Source: CAZROT01 sp964601895 (GTDB taxonomy: Bacteria > Pseudomonadota > Gammaproteobacteria > Enterobacterales > Enterobacteriaceae). From it: 64,000 nt of DNA. Position numbers and translations under genes: made by a program. Below the pieces are notes generated by a model that worked only from the letters and a program-made list of their open reading frames with translations, had not been told where the DNA came from and searched no databases. The DNA lies in assembly GCA_964601895.1 (NCBI GenBank), contig CAZROT010000005.1:191050-255049 (forward strand), written 5' to 3'. Positions 11,380 to 21,260 of the stretch are shown piece after piece; position 1 is the stretch's first letter; the number at the start of each line of letters is the position of its first letter.

Positions 11380-12879
11380 ATGAAGTCATCACAGCTGGCA
11401 GAAAGAATTTCTCAATTAAGCCATTTTCTTGAAAACGGATTATATGAAAGGCAGGAAGTCATCCGCCTGTGCCTGCTGGCGGCATTGAGTGGTGAAAGCG
11501 TATTTCTGCTTGGGCCACCGGGCATTGCCAAAAGCCTGATTGCCCGACGGTTAAAATTTGCTTTTCGCAAGGCACGCGCCTTTGAATATCTGATGACACG
11601 CTTTTCCACGCCAGAAGAAGTATTTGGTCCCCTGTCCATTCAGGCGCTGAAAGAAGAGGGCCGTTATCAGCGTTTAACCAGTGGCTATCTACCGGAATCA
11701 GAAATTGTTTTTCTCGATGAAATCTGGAAGGCAGGTCCGGCCATTCTCAACACCTTACTGACGGCCATTAATGAACGCTATTTCAGAAACGGTGAACAGG
11801 AATATGCCATCCCCCTGCGCCTTCTGGTCACCGCCTCCAATGAACTGCCTGAAAAAGACAGCGGCCTTGAAGCGCTTTATGATCGCATGCTGATTCGGCT
11901 GGTACTTGACCGGATTCAGGATAAACAGTCTTTTCGTTCCCTGTTAACCAGCAGAAAAAAAGACAGTGATAATCCGGTGCCGGAAAACATCAGTATCAGT
12001 GACGAGGAATTTCAGCAATGGCAGGCAGAAATAGACAAAATTTCGCTACCTGAGCCCTGTTTCGAGCTGATTTTTCAGCTGCGTCAGCGCCTGAATGTCC
12101 TTGAACAGGCACCGTACATCTCCGACAGGCGCTGGAAAAAAGCTATCCGGCTCCTGCAGGCCAGCGCTTTTTTTAATGGTCGCGATGCCATCACCCCTCT
12201 TGATCTCATTTTGCTGAAAGACTGCCTGTGGCACGATTTTGCTTCCCTGAAACTGTTACCCCAACAGATTGAACAGCTGTTATGCGAGCAGGCTTACCAG
12301 CAACAGCCGTTATTAATGGCGCTGCAGGACATACAAAGCCGGTGTTTGCAGCACTGGCAGCAGCACCATTACCAGCAGGCTTTTCATGTTATTAAACAGC
12401 GTACCCTGTTTGGCCGCAAAACGCGCTATACCTTACCCGATAACCTGAATGAACCCACATTAACGTTTTCACTTCAGACACCGCTGAAATTGCATCACAT
12501 TGAAGTCAATCATCTGGTGATGGAAAAAAACGCACTGGCTCTGTGGCTGCACAAAGGGGGAGATTTACGTGCACGCCTGAATGGCATTGGTTTTGATCAA
12601 ATTCTGGATGCAGAAATTAACGAGCAACTCAGCATCAGCGTTTTTGACATCAGCCGCCAGTCCAGTACCCTGTCCCTGCACGGCAATACTGCCGTACCTG
12701 CATCAGCGGAACTGAGCGCTGAAATGGACCAAGTGGCTACCCGGCTTGCAGAGCAGAGAAAACTATTCAGTGAGCACCAGCCCTGTCTGTTTATTGCAGC
12801 CTCCTGGCTTGCCAGCATAGAGGCCAGCCTGCTGGCAGTGGCTGAACAGATAAAACAGCAGCAGTCAATGCACGGATAA
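11380..12879 (+). CDS. ravA: MoxR-type AAA+ ATPase RavA
   Basis: RavA is a hexameric AAA+ ATPase that works with the VWA protein ViaA; in E. coli the pair interacts with the lysine decarboxylase CadA and is linked to Fe-S and respiratory complexes. Walker A (GPPGIAKS, near residue 45), Walker B ([10 protein letters not shown]) and the sensor (ASNELPE) are visible, followed by the LARA region and the C-terminal triple-helical domain. The open frame extends upstream to 11281, but homology to RavA begins at the ATG around 11380 (499 residues, normal length). No strong ribosome binding site is seen. viaA follows after six bases. Confidence 0.93.
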   Translation: MKSSQLAERISQLSHFLENGLYERQEVIRLCLLAALSGESVFLLGPPGIAKSLIARRLKFAFRKARAFEYLMTRFSTPEEVFGPLSIQALKEEGRYQRLTSGYLPESEIVFLDEIWKAGPAILNTLLTAINERYFRNGEQEYAIPLRLLVTASNELPEKDSGLEALYDRMLIRLVLDRIQDKQSFRSLLTSRKKDSDNPVPENISISDEEFQQWQAEIDKISLPEPCFELIFQLRQRLNVLEQAPYISDRRWKKAIRLLQASAFFNGRDAITPLDLILLKDCLWHDFASLKLLPQQIEQLLCEQAYQQQPLLMALQDIQSRCLQHWQQHHYQQAFHVIKQRTLFGRKTRYTLPDNLNEPTLTFSLQTPLKLHHIEVNHLVMEKNALALWLHKGGDLRARLNGIGFDQILDAEINEQLSISVFDISRQSSTLSLHGNTAVPASAELSAEMDQVATRLAEQRKLFSEHQPCLFIAASWLASIEASLLAVAEQIKQQQSMHG

Positions 12880-12885
12880 TCACTC

Positions 12886-14343
12886 ATGCTGGATATCGCC
12901 ACCCTTGATCTGTTTCTGGCCATCAGTGAAGAAGAGCTGATTGAAGAAATGGTTATTGGCTTGCTGGCATCCCCTCAGCTGGCGGTATTCTTCAGAACGT
13001 TTCCACGCATAAAAAAAGCCGTGATGCAGGATATACTGCGCTGGAAAAAACAGCTGCAGCAGAAAATGCAGCACAGCGCCATCCCTGCTGAACTGGCCAG
13101 TGAGTTTTATTTTTATCAACAGTGCGCACAGGCAAACACCCGGACGTTCTATACCACACTGAACAACACACTGGCTACGCTGCAGGAGCTGAAATCCCCC
13201 TTCGCCATTCAGGCAAAAAAATTACGTGATGCAGCAAATTTATCCACCCCCGCTGATAGCCTGCAGATACTTTTCCTGCAGCGCTGGCGCACCAGCCTGA
13301 CCTTACAGGCACTCGACCTGCATCATCAGTTACTGCAGCATGAGCAGGAGCAGTTACTGGCAGAATTACAACAGCACCTGGTGCCTGGAAGCACTCTGGA
13401 TCCCTTGCTGGCAGACAATGAAACCTCTGGCAGCCGGCTGTGGGATATGAGCAGAGGGCAGTTACAAAAAAGCGACTGGCAGCTTCTGACAGAGTACGGC
13501 ACCTTCATGCAACAACAGCCCGAGCTGGAAAACATCGCCCGTCAGCTGGGACGCAGTAAAATAGCGATGACAGTACCGCAGACAGAGGTACGATTTGCAA
13601 CAACCTGCATACGCGAACGGCTGCCGGATACGCTGCCTGAGGAAATCAGTGGACTTCATCAGAGCAACGATATTCTGCGCCTGCTGCCCACAGAGCTGGT
13701 CCTGCTGGCTATGGATGAGCTGACACTTGAATTTTACCGGCGTCTTGCTGAACACAAGCTGTTAACCTATCGCCTGCAGGGGGACAGCTGGCAGGAACGC
13801 CTTATCTCAAGGCCTGTCAGCCACCAGCAAAACCATATTCAACCCCGCGGCCCGTTTATTGTCTGTGTGGATACCTCAAGCTCCATGAGCGGCTTTAATG
13901 AGCACTGTGCCAAAGCATTCTGCCTTGCCCTGCTGCGCATCGCGCTGGCCGATAACCGGCGCTGCCACGTCATGCTGTTTGCCACTGAAACCATTCACTA
14001 TGAACTCACTGAAAACAACGGGCTTGAACAGGCCGCACGCTTTCTCGGCCAGCATTTTCACGGCGGCACCGATCTGGCTGCCTGCCTGCAGGTAACGTTA
14101 ACTAAAATGGAAAACCGCGAATGGCATGATGCCGATGCCATCATTATTTCTGATTTTATTGCCCAGCGGCTGCCTGAAAACCTCATCAGTCAGATAAAAC
14201 ACCAGCAGCAGCGTTATCAGCACCAGTTTCATGCCCTCGCCCTGTCTGATTACGGCAAGCCGGCCATTCTGCATATTTTTGATTATGTCTGGCGCTTTGA
14301 CACCCGCCTGAAAAACCGCCTGAGGCGCTGGTGGCGGCGTTAG
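12886..14343 (+). CDS. viaA: VWA-domain protein ViaA
   Basis: ViaA is the partner of RavA and stimulates its ATPase. The 485-residue protein has a helical N-terminal part and a C-terminal von Willebrand A domain. The metal-ion-dependent adhesion site DxSxS is intact at Asp329, Ser331 and Ser333 ([10 protein letters not shown]), with the later Thr (GGTDL) and Asp (IISDF) positions also present. It is co-transcribed with ravA. The arginine/tryptophan-rich C terminus (RLRRWWRR) is normal for the family. Confidence 0.93.
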   Translation: MLDIATLDLFLAISEEELIEEMVIGLLASPQLAVFFRTFPRIKKAVMQDILRWKKQLQQKMQHSAIPAELASEFYFYQQCAQANTRTFYTTLNNTLATLQELKSPFAIQAKKLRDAANLSTPADSLQILFLQRWRTSLTLQALDLHHQLLQHEQEQLLAELQQHLVPGSTLDPLLADNETSGSRLWDMSRGQLQKSDWQLLTEYGTFMQQQPELENIARQLGRSKIAMTVPQTEVRFATTCIRERLPDTLPEEISGLHQSNDILRLLPTELVLLAMDELTLEFYRRLAEHKLLTYRLQGDSWQERLISRPVSHQQNHIQPRGPFIVCVDTSSSMSGFNEHCAKAFCLALLRIALADNRRCHVMLFATETIHYELTENNGLEQAARFLGQHFHGGTDLAACLQVTLTKMENREWHDADAIIISDFIAQRLPENLISQIKHQQQRYQHQFHALALSDYGKPAILHIFDYVWRFDTRLKNRLRRWWRR

Positions 14344-14420
14344 CGCGGATTTTTAAAAAAAACCTACAGTGAATAAGATTGTTCCTGATTTATAGAACTC
14401 ATTATCTGCTTTCATTTTGC

Positions 14421-15035
14421 TTACTTTTCAAGTAAAAACCAGGTTATATCATCCTGCGGAAAATAACAGTCGCGATGATAAATAAATCCATAATCAATTA
14501 GATGAAGATTATATTTATCCATCAGCTCACCGGCAAAATCCCTTTTAAAAAGCTTATCATCATTGCCCCTGTAATTAATTGTAATGGGACTGGGGTTATA
14601 ATATTCACAGACAACAACATAGCGTTTTGACAGATTATAAATATTTTCGTAAACCTTATCCAGTTCATTCGGATTTATATGAATTAACACACCTTTAGTA
14701 AAAACAAGATCATATTTATTCTCATCAGCTATCCTGTCAATAACAGTACCTTCGATAATAGTTGCTATATTCAGATTTCGCGCTTTTTGTACGGCCAAAC
14801 TATTAATTTCATACCCACAAAGTTCAAATTCATTATTGATTCTTCTCAATGCCTGCAAGTTCATTCCAACATTACAGCCAAATTCAACAATCGATTTAAT
14901 ATCAGGCGCTGATTTAAGAATTTTGCTAAATAAAGCAATATTTGAATTTATTAATTTCTCACCATGATTACGATCTATATATTCGTTTCCAAATTTACCC
15001 TCCCAAAAAATTTCCTGCTCTGTTTTATATGCCAT
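14421..15035 (-). CDS. Pseudaminic-acid-associated SAM methyltransferase
   Basis: A class I SAM-dependent methyltransferase of 204 residues, resembling the methylases repeatedly found in pseudaminic acid clusters. The SAM-binding motif I is IVEFGCNVGMNLQAL (around residue 50) and the motif IV region is YDLVFTKGVLIHI. It is the last gene of the leftward glycan cluster and has a good ribosome binding site (TTGGAG). The methyl acceptor is not known; O-methylation of pseudaminic acid or of a linked sugar is a reasonable guess from context. Confidence 0.75.
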   Translation of the reverse strand: MAYKTEQEIFWEGKFGNEYIDRNHGEKLINSNIALFSKILKSAPDIKSIVEFGCNVGMNLQALRRINNEFELCGYEINSLAVQKARNLNIATIIEGTVIDRIADENKYDLVFTKGVLIHINPNELDKVYENIYNLSKRYVVVCEYYNPSPITINYRGNDDKLFKRDFAGELMDKYNLHLIDYGFIYHRDCYFPQDDITWFLLEK

Positions 15036-15092
15036 TAATTGACTCCAAATTTATTTTATACTTTATTAATATATATATTTTAATTTATAATA

Positions 15093-17135
15093 TTAAGCAG
15101 ATTTTTCAAGCAAAAAATAAAACTGTAATGCACACATTTCTACTAATTCATCTTCTGTTACCTCTTTTAAAATCAATTTACCTAAATCAATATTCGCTGG
15201 AAATTTTCCCTTGAAGTACTCCACATATCCCCACACGCATTCATCCGGGCTTAATTGTGAGCTCACAACACGATAACCAGTTTCCTGGCACAATTTTAAT
15301 AGCTCCCGCAACGTAAAAAAACGGATATGCCTGATATTCAATAAACCTTCTTCTTTATAGGGAAAAGCTCCTTTACTGATATCATCCATTAATGACAGAT
15401 TACGCAGATTATGAACACTAAGTAATACCTGCCCCTGCGCAGACAAATATGAACGCAAGCGCATCATCACATCCCAGGGATTGTGCATATATTCCAGTGT
15501 ACCAGCGAGCAATATCGCATCCAGGGTGCCTTTAACCAATCCTTCTTGATCAAAATTAATGGATTCAAACATGCCTGTTATTACTTTATCCATGCAAGAT
15601 GAGGCAATATCAGCAGCAGCCTTATCACACTCGATTCCCCACACCCTGCAGTCAGGGAATTTTTCTTTTATCACCCTTGCATTGCTGCCTGTACCACAAC
15701 CGATATCGAGAAAAAATCTGGGTTGATTAGAAAACATGTTCAGTAAATTATAATCAGGTATTGCAGGATAATTCAGTTGCAAATCAACAGGCTCTGCATT
15801 CAGACATCTTTGCCAGAGTGGTGGTAGCGGTTCCCATGGCCCTATATCTGGCGCCAGTTCATGCATGAGCTGTGCTACCCGCCGTGTGGCATTACCATCA
15901 TTTTTGTAACTGTGTTGCTCAATGACATTTTGCCTCTTTTCCTGCTGGCGGGCACGTGCTTGCGCATTAAACGCCAGCTGAAATATAGCCTCTGGCAATT
16001 CATGCGCTTCCACCTCAATAACACCTGAGTCTGCATGATAGCTGGGCCCGAATACAATACTCTGATCGGACTGCAAATTAATAACACTGGTACCCGTCAG
16101 CACGCCTTCAACCAGGTAATTGGAATCTACGGTAATTAAAACATCTGCCGCCACGGCAAATAATTGCGTTTCACCTTCCAGAATATAAAGGTAAGACCCG
16201 GCATCATGCCCTAAAGAATGAACAATTTCTTCAAAACATCTGGCACTACTGCCAGTGTAAAACCTGTTCCCCTGTCTTACTCTATCCTTAATTACTGCGT
16301 TAAAAAGCACGCCTTTTTTCTTCAACGCATGGCATGCCAGTAAAAAATCTTTTAACGTATTCCTGTAAACATAGAGATCACTGTTAGCGTTAGCGCCATG
16401 TGCCCATGTAGTACCAAAAACTATTAATGGAATATCGGCACGAAGCCCATACTTCAAACATAATTGCTCACGACAGGTATTTTTTTGCAAGTGCAAATGA
16501 GCATAATTATCCCATCTCGGATTACCCGTAACGACAATTTTACTTGTATCCTTCCCTCCATCACGATATCCCTCGATGCCGCGTTCTCCAAATACCGCCG
16601 TATAATCTGATAGTAAATTCAGCTCTAAATTATGAGGCCCACAAATAATCATCCCATGAGACATGTGCAGGCTCTTTATTCCATTCGCTCGAGCCCAAAG
16701 AGAAGCAATGACACCCTCTGTAAGATGATTTTCATTCAGTACCATCAGGCGGATATCATATTTTTCTTTTGCTATTTCTAAAGATTGCAATAAAGACGTA
16801 ATTACGGGGAGCTGTTCATGTAATCTTTTATAAATAATATTGATTAATTTCTGAGAATCTACCTTAGTTTGCCTGCTGTCGGCACTGCCAAAATAATCGA
16901 TAAACTGATTCAGTAAACGATTTGCATCCTGCTGAGCAGTAGCTGTTTTTTCCGGTGTTAACAAGCTATGGAGAGCAACAATACGACTGCCAGTTTTCTC
17001 CAGAGCCTCTGATAAAAACGGTTTACATGTCATATCTCTGGAGATGATGACCAACGGCTGGTGCATCAATATGAACTGACGTATAACATCCTGATATGGA
17101 GAAGGTAAAAAATCAATGATAGCTTTCTGCTTCAT
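15093..17135 (-). CDS. Fused glycosyl/glycerophosphotransferase-like and methyltransferase protein
   Basis: A two-domain protein of 680 residues. Residues 1-430 resemble GT-B-type surface-polysaccharide transferases (CDP-glycerol glycerophosphotransferase or epimerase-like fold): HMSHGMIICGPHN near 157, IVVTGNPRWDNY near 200, FGTTWAHG near 240 and a late ITVDSNYLVEGVLTGT donor-site motif near 335. Residues 470-640 are a SAM methyltransferase with motif I FFLDIGCGTGSNARV near 474. Its ATG overlaps the stop of the upstream methyltransferase gene (ATGA), so the two are translationally coupled. It probably transfers and modifies a pse-cluster sugar on a surface structure; donor and acceptor cannot be told. 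Confidence 0.65.
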   Translation of the reverse strand: MKQKAIIDFLPSPYQDVIRQFILMHQPLVIISRDMTCKPFLSEALEKTGSRIVALHSLLTPEKTATAQQDANRLLNQFIDYFGSADSRQTKVDSQKLINIIYKRLHEQLPVITSLLQSLEIAKEKYDIRLMVLNENHLTEGVIASLWARANGIKSLHMSHGMIICGPHNLELNLLSDYTAVFGERGIEGYRDGGKDTSKIVVTGNPRWDNYAHLHLQKNTCREQLCLKYGLRADIPLIVFGTTWAHGANANSDLYVYRNTLKDFLLACHALKKKGVLFNAVIKDRVRQGNRFYTGSSARCFEEIVHSLGHDAGSYLYILEGETQLFAVAADVLITVDSNYLVEGVLTGTSVINLQSDQSIVFGPSYHADSGVIEVEAHELPEAIFQLAFNAQARARQQEKRQNVIEQHSYKNDGNATRRVAQLMHELAPDIGPWEPLPPLWQRCLNAEPVDLQLNYPAIPDYNLLNMFSNQPRFFLDIGCGTGSNARVIKEKFPDCRVWGIECDKAAADIASSCMDKVITGMFESINFDQEGLVKGTLDAILLAGTLEYMHNPWDVMMRLRSYLSAQGQVLLSVHNLRNLSLMDDISKGAFPYKEEGLLNIRHIRFFTLRELLKLCQETGYRVVSSQLSPDECVWGYVEYFKGKFPANIDLGKLILKEVTEDELVEMCALQFYFLLEKSA

Positions 17136-18292
17136 CAGGTTTCCTTAGAAAAAGCCTGAAAATATTCGAACATCATGTCTTCTATTAACTTTGCTCCCAG
17201 ACCCGCGGTCACATCCACACCATGATAAAATCTGAAATGACAGTCTTCCGACCAGTGCTCGATAATTTTCATTGCCTGATGATTAATCTGATCCGCCATT
17301 ACTGATCTATGCAGAGTAGTAGCAAGCTCCTGCGGCATTAATCCCTGCAGGTTATAAGCAGGAATTTGTTCCAGTAGTGTTTTCATCAACTTCAAAAAAA
17401 ATCCACGGGCACGCAGAGGTTGTAAAAGTCGGCCAAAATGGGCTGAGTATTCTTCCTGTGACAGCGGCAACCAGGGAAGCAGGCTGGTAAATGTGTGTTG
17501 ATCAATTGCAGCATCAATTTCCGCCATACGCTGCATAAAAGCGGCATTGGCCTGCCTGTCAGGCTGGTTGTCAAGCACCACAAATAATCGGCCTGACATA
17601 CGCGGAGTTAAGTACGCAACCAGTTTTTCTTCCAAAAATAACGCCAGCTCGAATAAATTCGTATCCTGTGCCAACCACGACAGGCTACGCTGCCAGTAGT
17701 TTTTGCATTCCAAGCATTCGTAAATTAACCCATTGGTTGAACATAAAGCTGCATAAGGCACAACCGCCACTATGGTCATTGCTGCTTCATCAGCAAACTG
17801 ATGTAATTCAGCAAGCGTCAGGCGTGATACATAATGCTCCTGTCTTTCTGGTGCAGTAGTGATACTTAAAGCCTCTGGCCATGTCTGTTCATCGTTGCCA
17901 TAAGCCGCTATGACATTATCCTGTGAGTGCATACCAAACAGCATTCTGCCACCAGGGCGCACAAATTTTTTCCAGTGCAATAACATTTCACGCCAGTGAG
18001 CAGCCTGTTCTAACACAGATAGTGATACGGCACTGTCAAAAGAGGCTGCCTCACAGGGAAGTGCCGCTATATCCGCACATTGTAAGTTAATACGTGTATC
18101 TTCCTGTTTTTTTCTTTCAGGAAATATAGTGCGTGAAGTGTCAATAGCGGTAATAGTCGCCCCCATATCCAGCAAAGGAAGCGTTGCCTTACTAGCCCCA
18201 ATATCAACAATATTGCTGCCCTGTATAAAGCGTTTGATGAGATTGATTTCTAATGCATTTTTAAGGTAACTGACACCGCTATTTTCAGTCAT
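17135..18292 (-). CDS. SAM-dependent methyltransferase, glycan cluster
   Basis: A 385-residue protein. Residues 20-140 form a class I methyltransferase domain (motif I NIVDIGASKATLPLLDMGA; acidic AIDTSR; post-motif VRPGGRMLFGMHSQ). The remaining 200 residues are helical with no motif I recognise, including a Cys pair (ECLECKNYW) near residue 190. It starts 12 bases after the pseI stop and its own stop overlaps the next gene. The substrate is unknown; the context points to the pseudaminic acid glycan. Confidence 0.65.
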   Translation of the reverse strand: MTENSGVSYLKNALEINLIKRFIQGSNIVDIGASKATLPLLDMGATITAIDTSRTIFPERKKQEDTRINLQCADIAALPCEAASFDSAVSLSVLEQAAHWREMLLHWKKFVRPGGRMLFGMHSQDNVIAAYGNDEQTWPEALSITTAPERQEHYVSRLTLAELHQFADEAAMTIVAVVPYAALCSTNGLIYECLECKNYWQRSLSWLAQDTNLFELALFLEEKLVAYLTPRMSGRLFVVLDNQPDRQANAAFMQRMAEIDAAIDQHTFTSLLPWLPLSQEEYSAHFGRLLQPLRARGFFLKLMKTLLEQIPAYNLQGLMPQELATTLHRSVMADQINHQAMKIIEHWSEDCHFRFYHGVDVTAGLGAKLIEDMMFEYFQAFSKET

Positions 18293-18304
18293 ATGAACTG
18301 CCCA

Positions 18305-19363
18305 TTATTTTAATACTTCCCAGGAAAGTGGTGTCCCCATTTTAAGAACGCATCCTGCTCTCATCCCCAATACCACATCCCAGTATTCAGGCGACAGGCC
18401 AAAGCCAGGGCGAATAGCCCTGATATTATCAGGTGATAAGATTTCACCCTCATTAATGTCACGGGACACATATAAAGAACGCCGGAAGGCCAGAGATTTT
18501 TTTTCCGCTGCTGAGACACCATAAACAACTCCTCCCAACGCCTGCCAGGCACGTTCAGTTTCTGTTACAAGCAGCGCCATTTCTTCAGGTTCCAGTGAAA
18601 AAGCCGAGTCCACGCCCCCATCAGCACGGCGCAATGTAAAATGCTTTTCAATAACCGTTGCCCCCAGAGCTACTGCTGCTACGGCAACCCCGGACCCCAT
18701 GGTGTGATCCGATAACCCTACTTCACAGCCAAATAAATCACGCAGATGCGGCAGGGTATTCAGATTGGTATGAAGAGGTGACGCCGGATAATTACTGGTG
18801 CATTTCAGCAAAATGAGCTGATGACAGCCCGCATTACGCGCTGTACGCACTGTTTTATCCAGCTCAGCAGCTGTTGCCATTCCGGTTGAAATAATAATAG
18901 GCTTACCGGTGCCAGCTACCTTACGGATTAATGGTAAATCGGTATTTTCAAAACTGGCTATTTTATAGGCAGGAACATCCAGTGATTCTAGAAAATCCAC
19001 CGCAGATTCATCAAAGGGGGTGGAAAAACACAGCATGCCCAACGCACGCGCACGTTCAAAAATGGCTTCATGCCATTCCCAGGGAGTATGCGCATCACGG
19101 TAAAGCTGATATAAAGACTGACCTGCCCATAAGCTTTCTGCATCATCAATACGAAATGCTCCATGATGCAAATCAAGGGTCATGGTATCCGGCGTGTAGG
19201 TTTGCAGTTTTAAAGCATGTGCACCACTTCTGGCAGCAGCATCAACAATCTCCAGAGCACGCGCCAGTGACTGATTATGATTGCCTGACATCTCAGCAAT
19301 GATAAAAGGCGGTGCGTCTCTTGCAATGCGTCTCTGGCCAATGGTTATTGCTGGAAGATTCAT
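18305..19363 (-). CDS. pseI: Pseudaminic acid synthase
   Basis: PseI condenses the 6-deoxy-AltdiNAc-type sugar (or its formylated analogue) with phosphoenolpyruvate to form pseudaminic acid. The 352 residues show the NeuB fold: N-terminal TIM barrel with AEMSGNHNQSL (residues 24-34), ALKLQTYTPDTMT, YKIASFENTDLPLI and IEKHFTL, and a C-terminal SAF/antifreeze-like domain (SLYVSRDINEGEILSPDNIRAIRPGFGL region). AEMSGNHNQ at the start is typical for PseI rather than NeuB. No Shine-Dalgarno sequence is evident; a strong hairpin (19371-19402) ends seven bases before the ATG. Confidence 0.93.
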   Translation of the reverse strand: MNLPAITIGQRRIARDAPPFIIAEMSGNHNQSLARALEIVDAAARSGAHALKLQTYTPDTMTLDLHHGAFRIDDAESLWAGQSLYQLYRDAHTPWEWHEAIFERARALGMLCFSTPFDESAVDFLESLDVPAYKIASFENTDLPLIRKVAGTGKPIIISTGMATAAELDKTVRTARNAGCHQLILLKCTSNYPASPLHTNLNTLPHLRDLFGCEVGLSDHTMGSGVAVAAVALGATVIEKHFTLRRADGGVDSAFSLEPEEMALLVTETERAWQALGGVVYGVSAAEKKSLAFRRSLYVSRDINEGEILSPDNIRAIRPGFGLSPEYWDVVLGMRAGCVLKMGTPLSWEVLK

Positions 19364-19370
19364 TGATTAT

Positions 19371-19402
19371 GTCATGATTTTTTTTAAGATAAAAATCATG
19401 AC
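19371..19402 (-). promoter_or_regulatory. Perfect 12-bp inverted repeat just upstream of pseI
   Basis: GTCATGATTTTT and AAAAATCATGAC pair perfectly around an 8-base spacer. The structure ends seven bases before the pseI ATG, in the place where a ribosome binding site should lie. It could be an operator, an attenuator or a translational control hairpin. No T-run follows in the pseI direction, so a simple terminator is less likely. Confidence 0.5.
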
Positions 19403-19590
19403 AGAAGTATTATGAGTTAAAACAAAAAGGACAGCATAAAAAAGCAGGTTATTCTATTAGCTTAGCTAGTATGGCAATTTGGGATTAACTATGGGTGGAT
19501 GTGCTTCTTAAGTTTGTTTCGATAGTGATAAAAAAGGATGCTTTTTTGCGTGTGTCTTTAGTCAATTGTTATTCCAACAGGCTTTTTTCA

Positions 19591-20235
19591 TCACGAATTT
19601 TCTTCTTTCTCCAGGTAAATAAAATAACGTTTACCACATAAGTCAAAAAAAGCAGGATAACGCTGGCTATCAGCCACACGCAGTAAATTAAATTGCTCTG
19701 CCAGGGTCTTATGAGGATTGATACAACTATCGTTCGGTGTTCGTCGTCGGTATACATTGATAGCGCCCTGCTGCTTGCGTGGCGTATACAGATCACAGTA
19801 GGTTAATGCCCAATTCATTAATGTCAGCTCACAATCAAACAAGAGATCATTAATTTCAGTAAATAATTCATGTCCTTCAAGTTTAAAACAAATTTGATGC
19901 CAGATATCGCCCGTATCCACTTCATCTTCAGCATTAATTAAACTGACAGTGATATCAGTTGTACCATTTATGATTTGCCATATATGCGGTGACATACCAC
20001 GCCCTGCCGGCAAATTACTTGCATGGATTACCAAAGCATGCCGATAACGTTGTCTTTGTACCGCATTAATAATTTCCTGGCACGAAATCAAAAATAAAAA
20101 ATCTCCTCCGCGCAGTTGAGATTGAGTAGACACAATGCATACATCTTCTTCTTGTAATGCAGCCCATTGATATAACAAAGGCCGAATTGGATGATTTTTA
20201 TCACTACATAAGATATCTATTTTCAATGGCATCAT
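19591..20235 (-). CDS. Formyltransferase-like protein of the pseudaminic acid cluster
   Basis: A 214-residue protein of the formyl-THF-dependent transferase fold (methionyl-tRNA formyltransferase superfamily). The catalytic-type segment is HASNLPAGRG with His71, followed by SPHIWQIINGTTDITVSL and the DTGDI motif with Asp107. The Asn that normally sits two residues before the His is Val here. It overlaps pseG by four bases and lies where the acetyltransferase pseH is usually found. I infer that it formylates the 4-amino group of the PseC product, giving a 7-N-formyl pseudaminic acid. pseI follows only after a 227-base gap. Confidence 0.7.
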   Translation of the reverse strand: MMPLKIDILCSDKNHPIRPLLYQWAALQEEDVCIVSTQSQLRGGDFLFLISCQEIINAVQRQRYRHALVIHASNLPAGRGMSPHIWQIINGTTDITVSLINAEDEVDTGDIWHQICFKLEGHELFTEINDLLFDCELTLMNWALTYCDLYTPRKQQGAINVYRRRTPNDSCINPHKTLAEQFNLLRVADSQRYPAFFDLCGKRYFIYLEKEENS

Positions 20236-21257
20236 GCAAAATTCACTTCTTCAATTGCAGCTACCACTCGCTCTGTGCCTTTACCATCTACCAATGCACA
20301 TGCTTTATTCGACATTAACTCACGTGCTTGTTTATCAACACAGAGCACAACAAGTGCTTGTTCAATATCTGTAACAGTAACTTTTTCCGAAATGCCTAAA
20401 TACTGTAAAACACCGACTTGTGCACAATATTCAGCGATAGCGTACTGATTAGTAGCCAGCGCAATACCAATTGTTGGCAGCCCCAAAGCACAACGTTCCC
20501 AAGTGGTGGTGCCTGCTGCCCCTATGGCAATATCTGCTACTCGCATTTTTTTTGCCATGGCATCTGTATGATGCTCTGCCTGCCATCCGTACCGGGCACA
20601 TAACACAGAAATTTCATCCCAGGCAGGGTTAGCGATACCCGCCACCACCTCGACCTGCAGCTTCTTTCCTTTAGAAAAATCCGCCAGCGCCTGCAATGCT
20701 TTCAACGTTTCTCGGGTGGGGTCTGCTCCACCAAAATTCACTAAAATACGAGAGGCAAATTCCGGATGGACACGCTGAACAGGCTCGGAAAATTCCGGTC
20801 GTAACAGAGCGAATTTTGTACCCAGCAATGCAATACAGGACCCGGCAGGTGAAACCGCAGACGCGTTAATATTCTGGTTAAGCAGAATATCTGCTTCATG
20901 CATGCGTGTATCATCATCGATTACCATCACATGGCATGCAAAATAACGTGCCTTGCTTTCCCACTCACGCTCAATGCCGTAATGATCAATAATACACCAG
21001 TCAAATTTTACTCCGTCCAGCTGATTTATCAGAGACTGTGCACTAGCCTGCCCTCCCTGCTCTTTTTCCATCGACAGCCAGATTAATGACCACCTGTCCT
21101 GGAACGCATGTAACGGATGGCCCTCTGTGATAAAAGGCTTACTGGCAAAAGTAATCTGATGGCCGCGTTCAAACAACGCTTGTGCCAGGGTGATACAACG
21201 CATGACATGACCCAATCCGATTTCTAAAGAGGCATCTGCACGAAAAAGGATATTCAT
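20232..21257 (-). CDS. pseG: UDP-2,4-diacetamido-2,4,6-trideoxy-beta-L-altropyranose hydrolase PseG
   Basis: PseG removes UDP from the nucleotide-linked AltdiNAc-type sugar before condensation by PseI. The 341-residue GT-B-type fold shows the N-terminal motif FRADASLEIGLGHVMRC (residues 5-21, with the catalytic-type His17), the central VNFGGADPTRETLKAL segment and a late AIGAAGTTTWERCALGLPTI nucleotide-binding motif. It starts three bases after pseF and overlaps the formyltransferase gene. Confidence 0.92.
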   Translation of the reverse strand: MNILFRADASLEIGLGHVMRCITLAQALFERGHQITFASKPFITEGHPLHAFQDRWSLIWLSMEKEQGGQASAQSLINQLDGVKFDWCIIDHYGIEREWESKARYFACHVMVIDDDTRMHEADILLNQNINASAVSPAGSCIALLGTKFALLRPEFSEPVQRVHPEFASRILVNFGGADPTRETLKALQALADFSKGKKLQVEVVAGIANPAWDEISVLCARYGWQAEHHTDAMAKKMRVADIAIGAAGTTTWERCALGLPTIGIALATNQYAIAEYCAQVGVLQYLGISEKVTVTDIEQALVVLCVDKQARELMSNKACALVDGKGTERVVAAIEEVNFA

Positions 21258-21260
21258 GCG

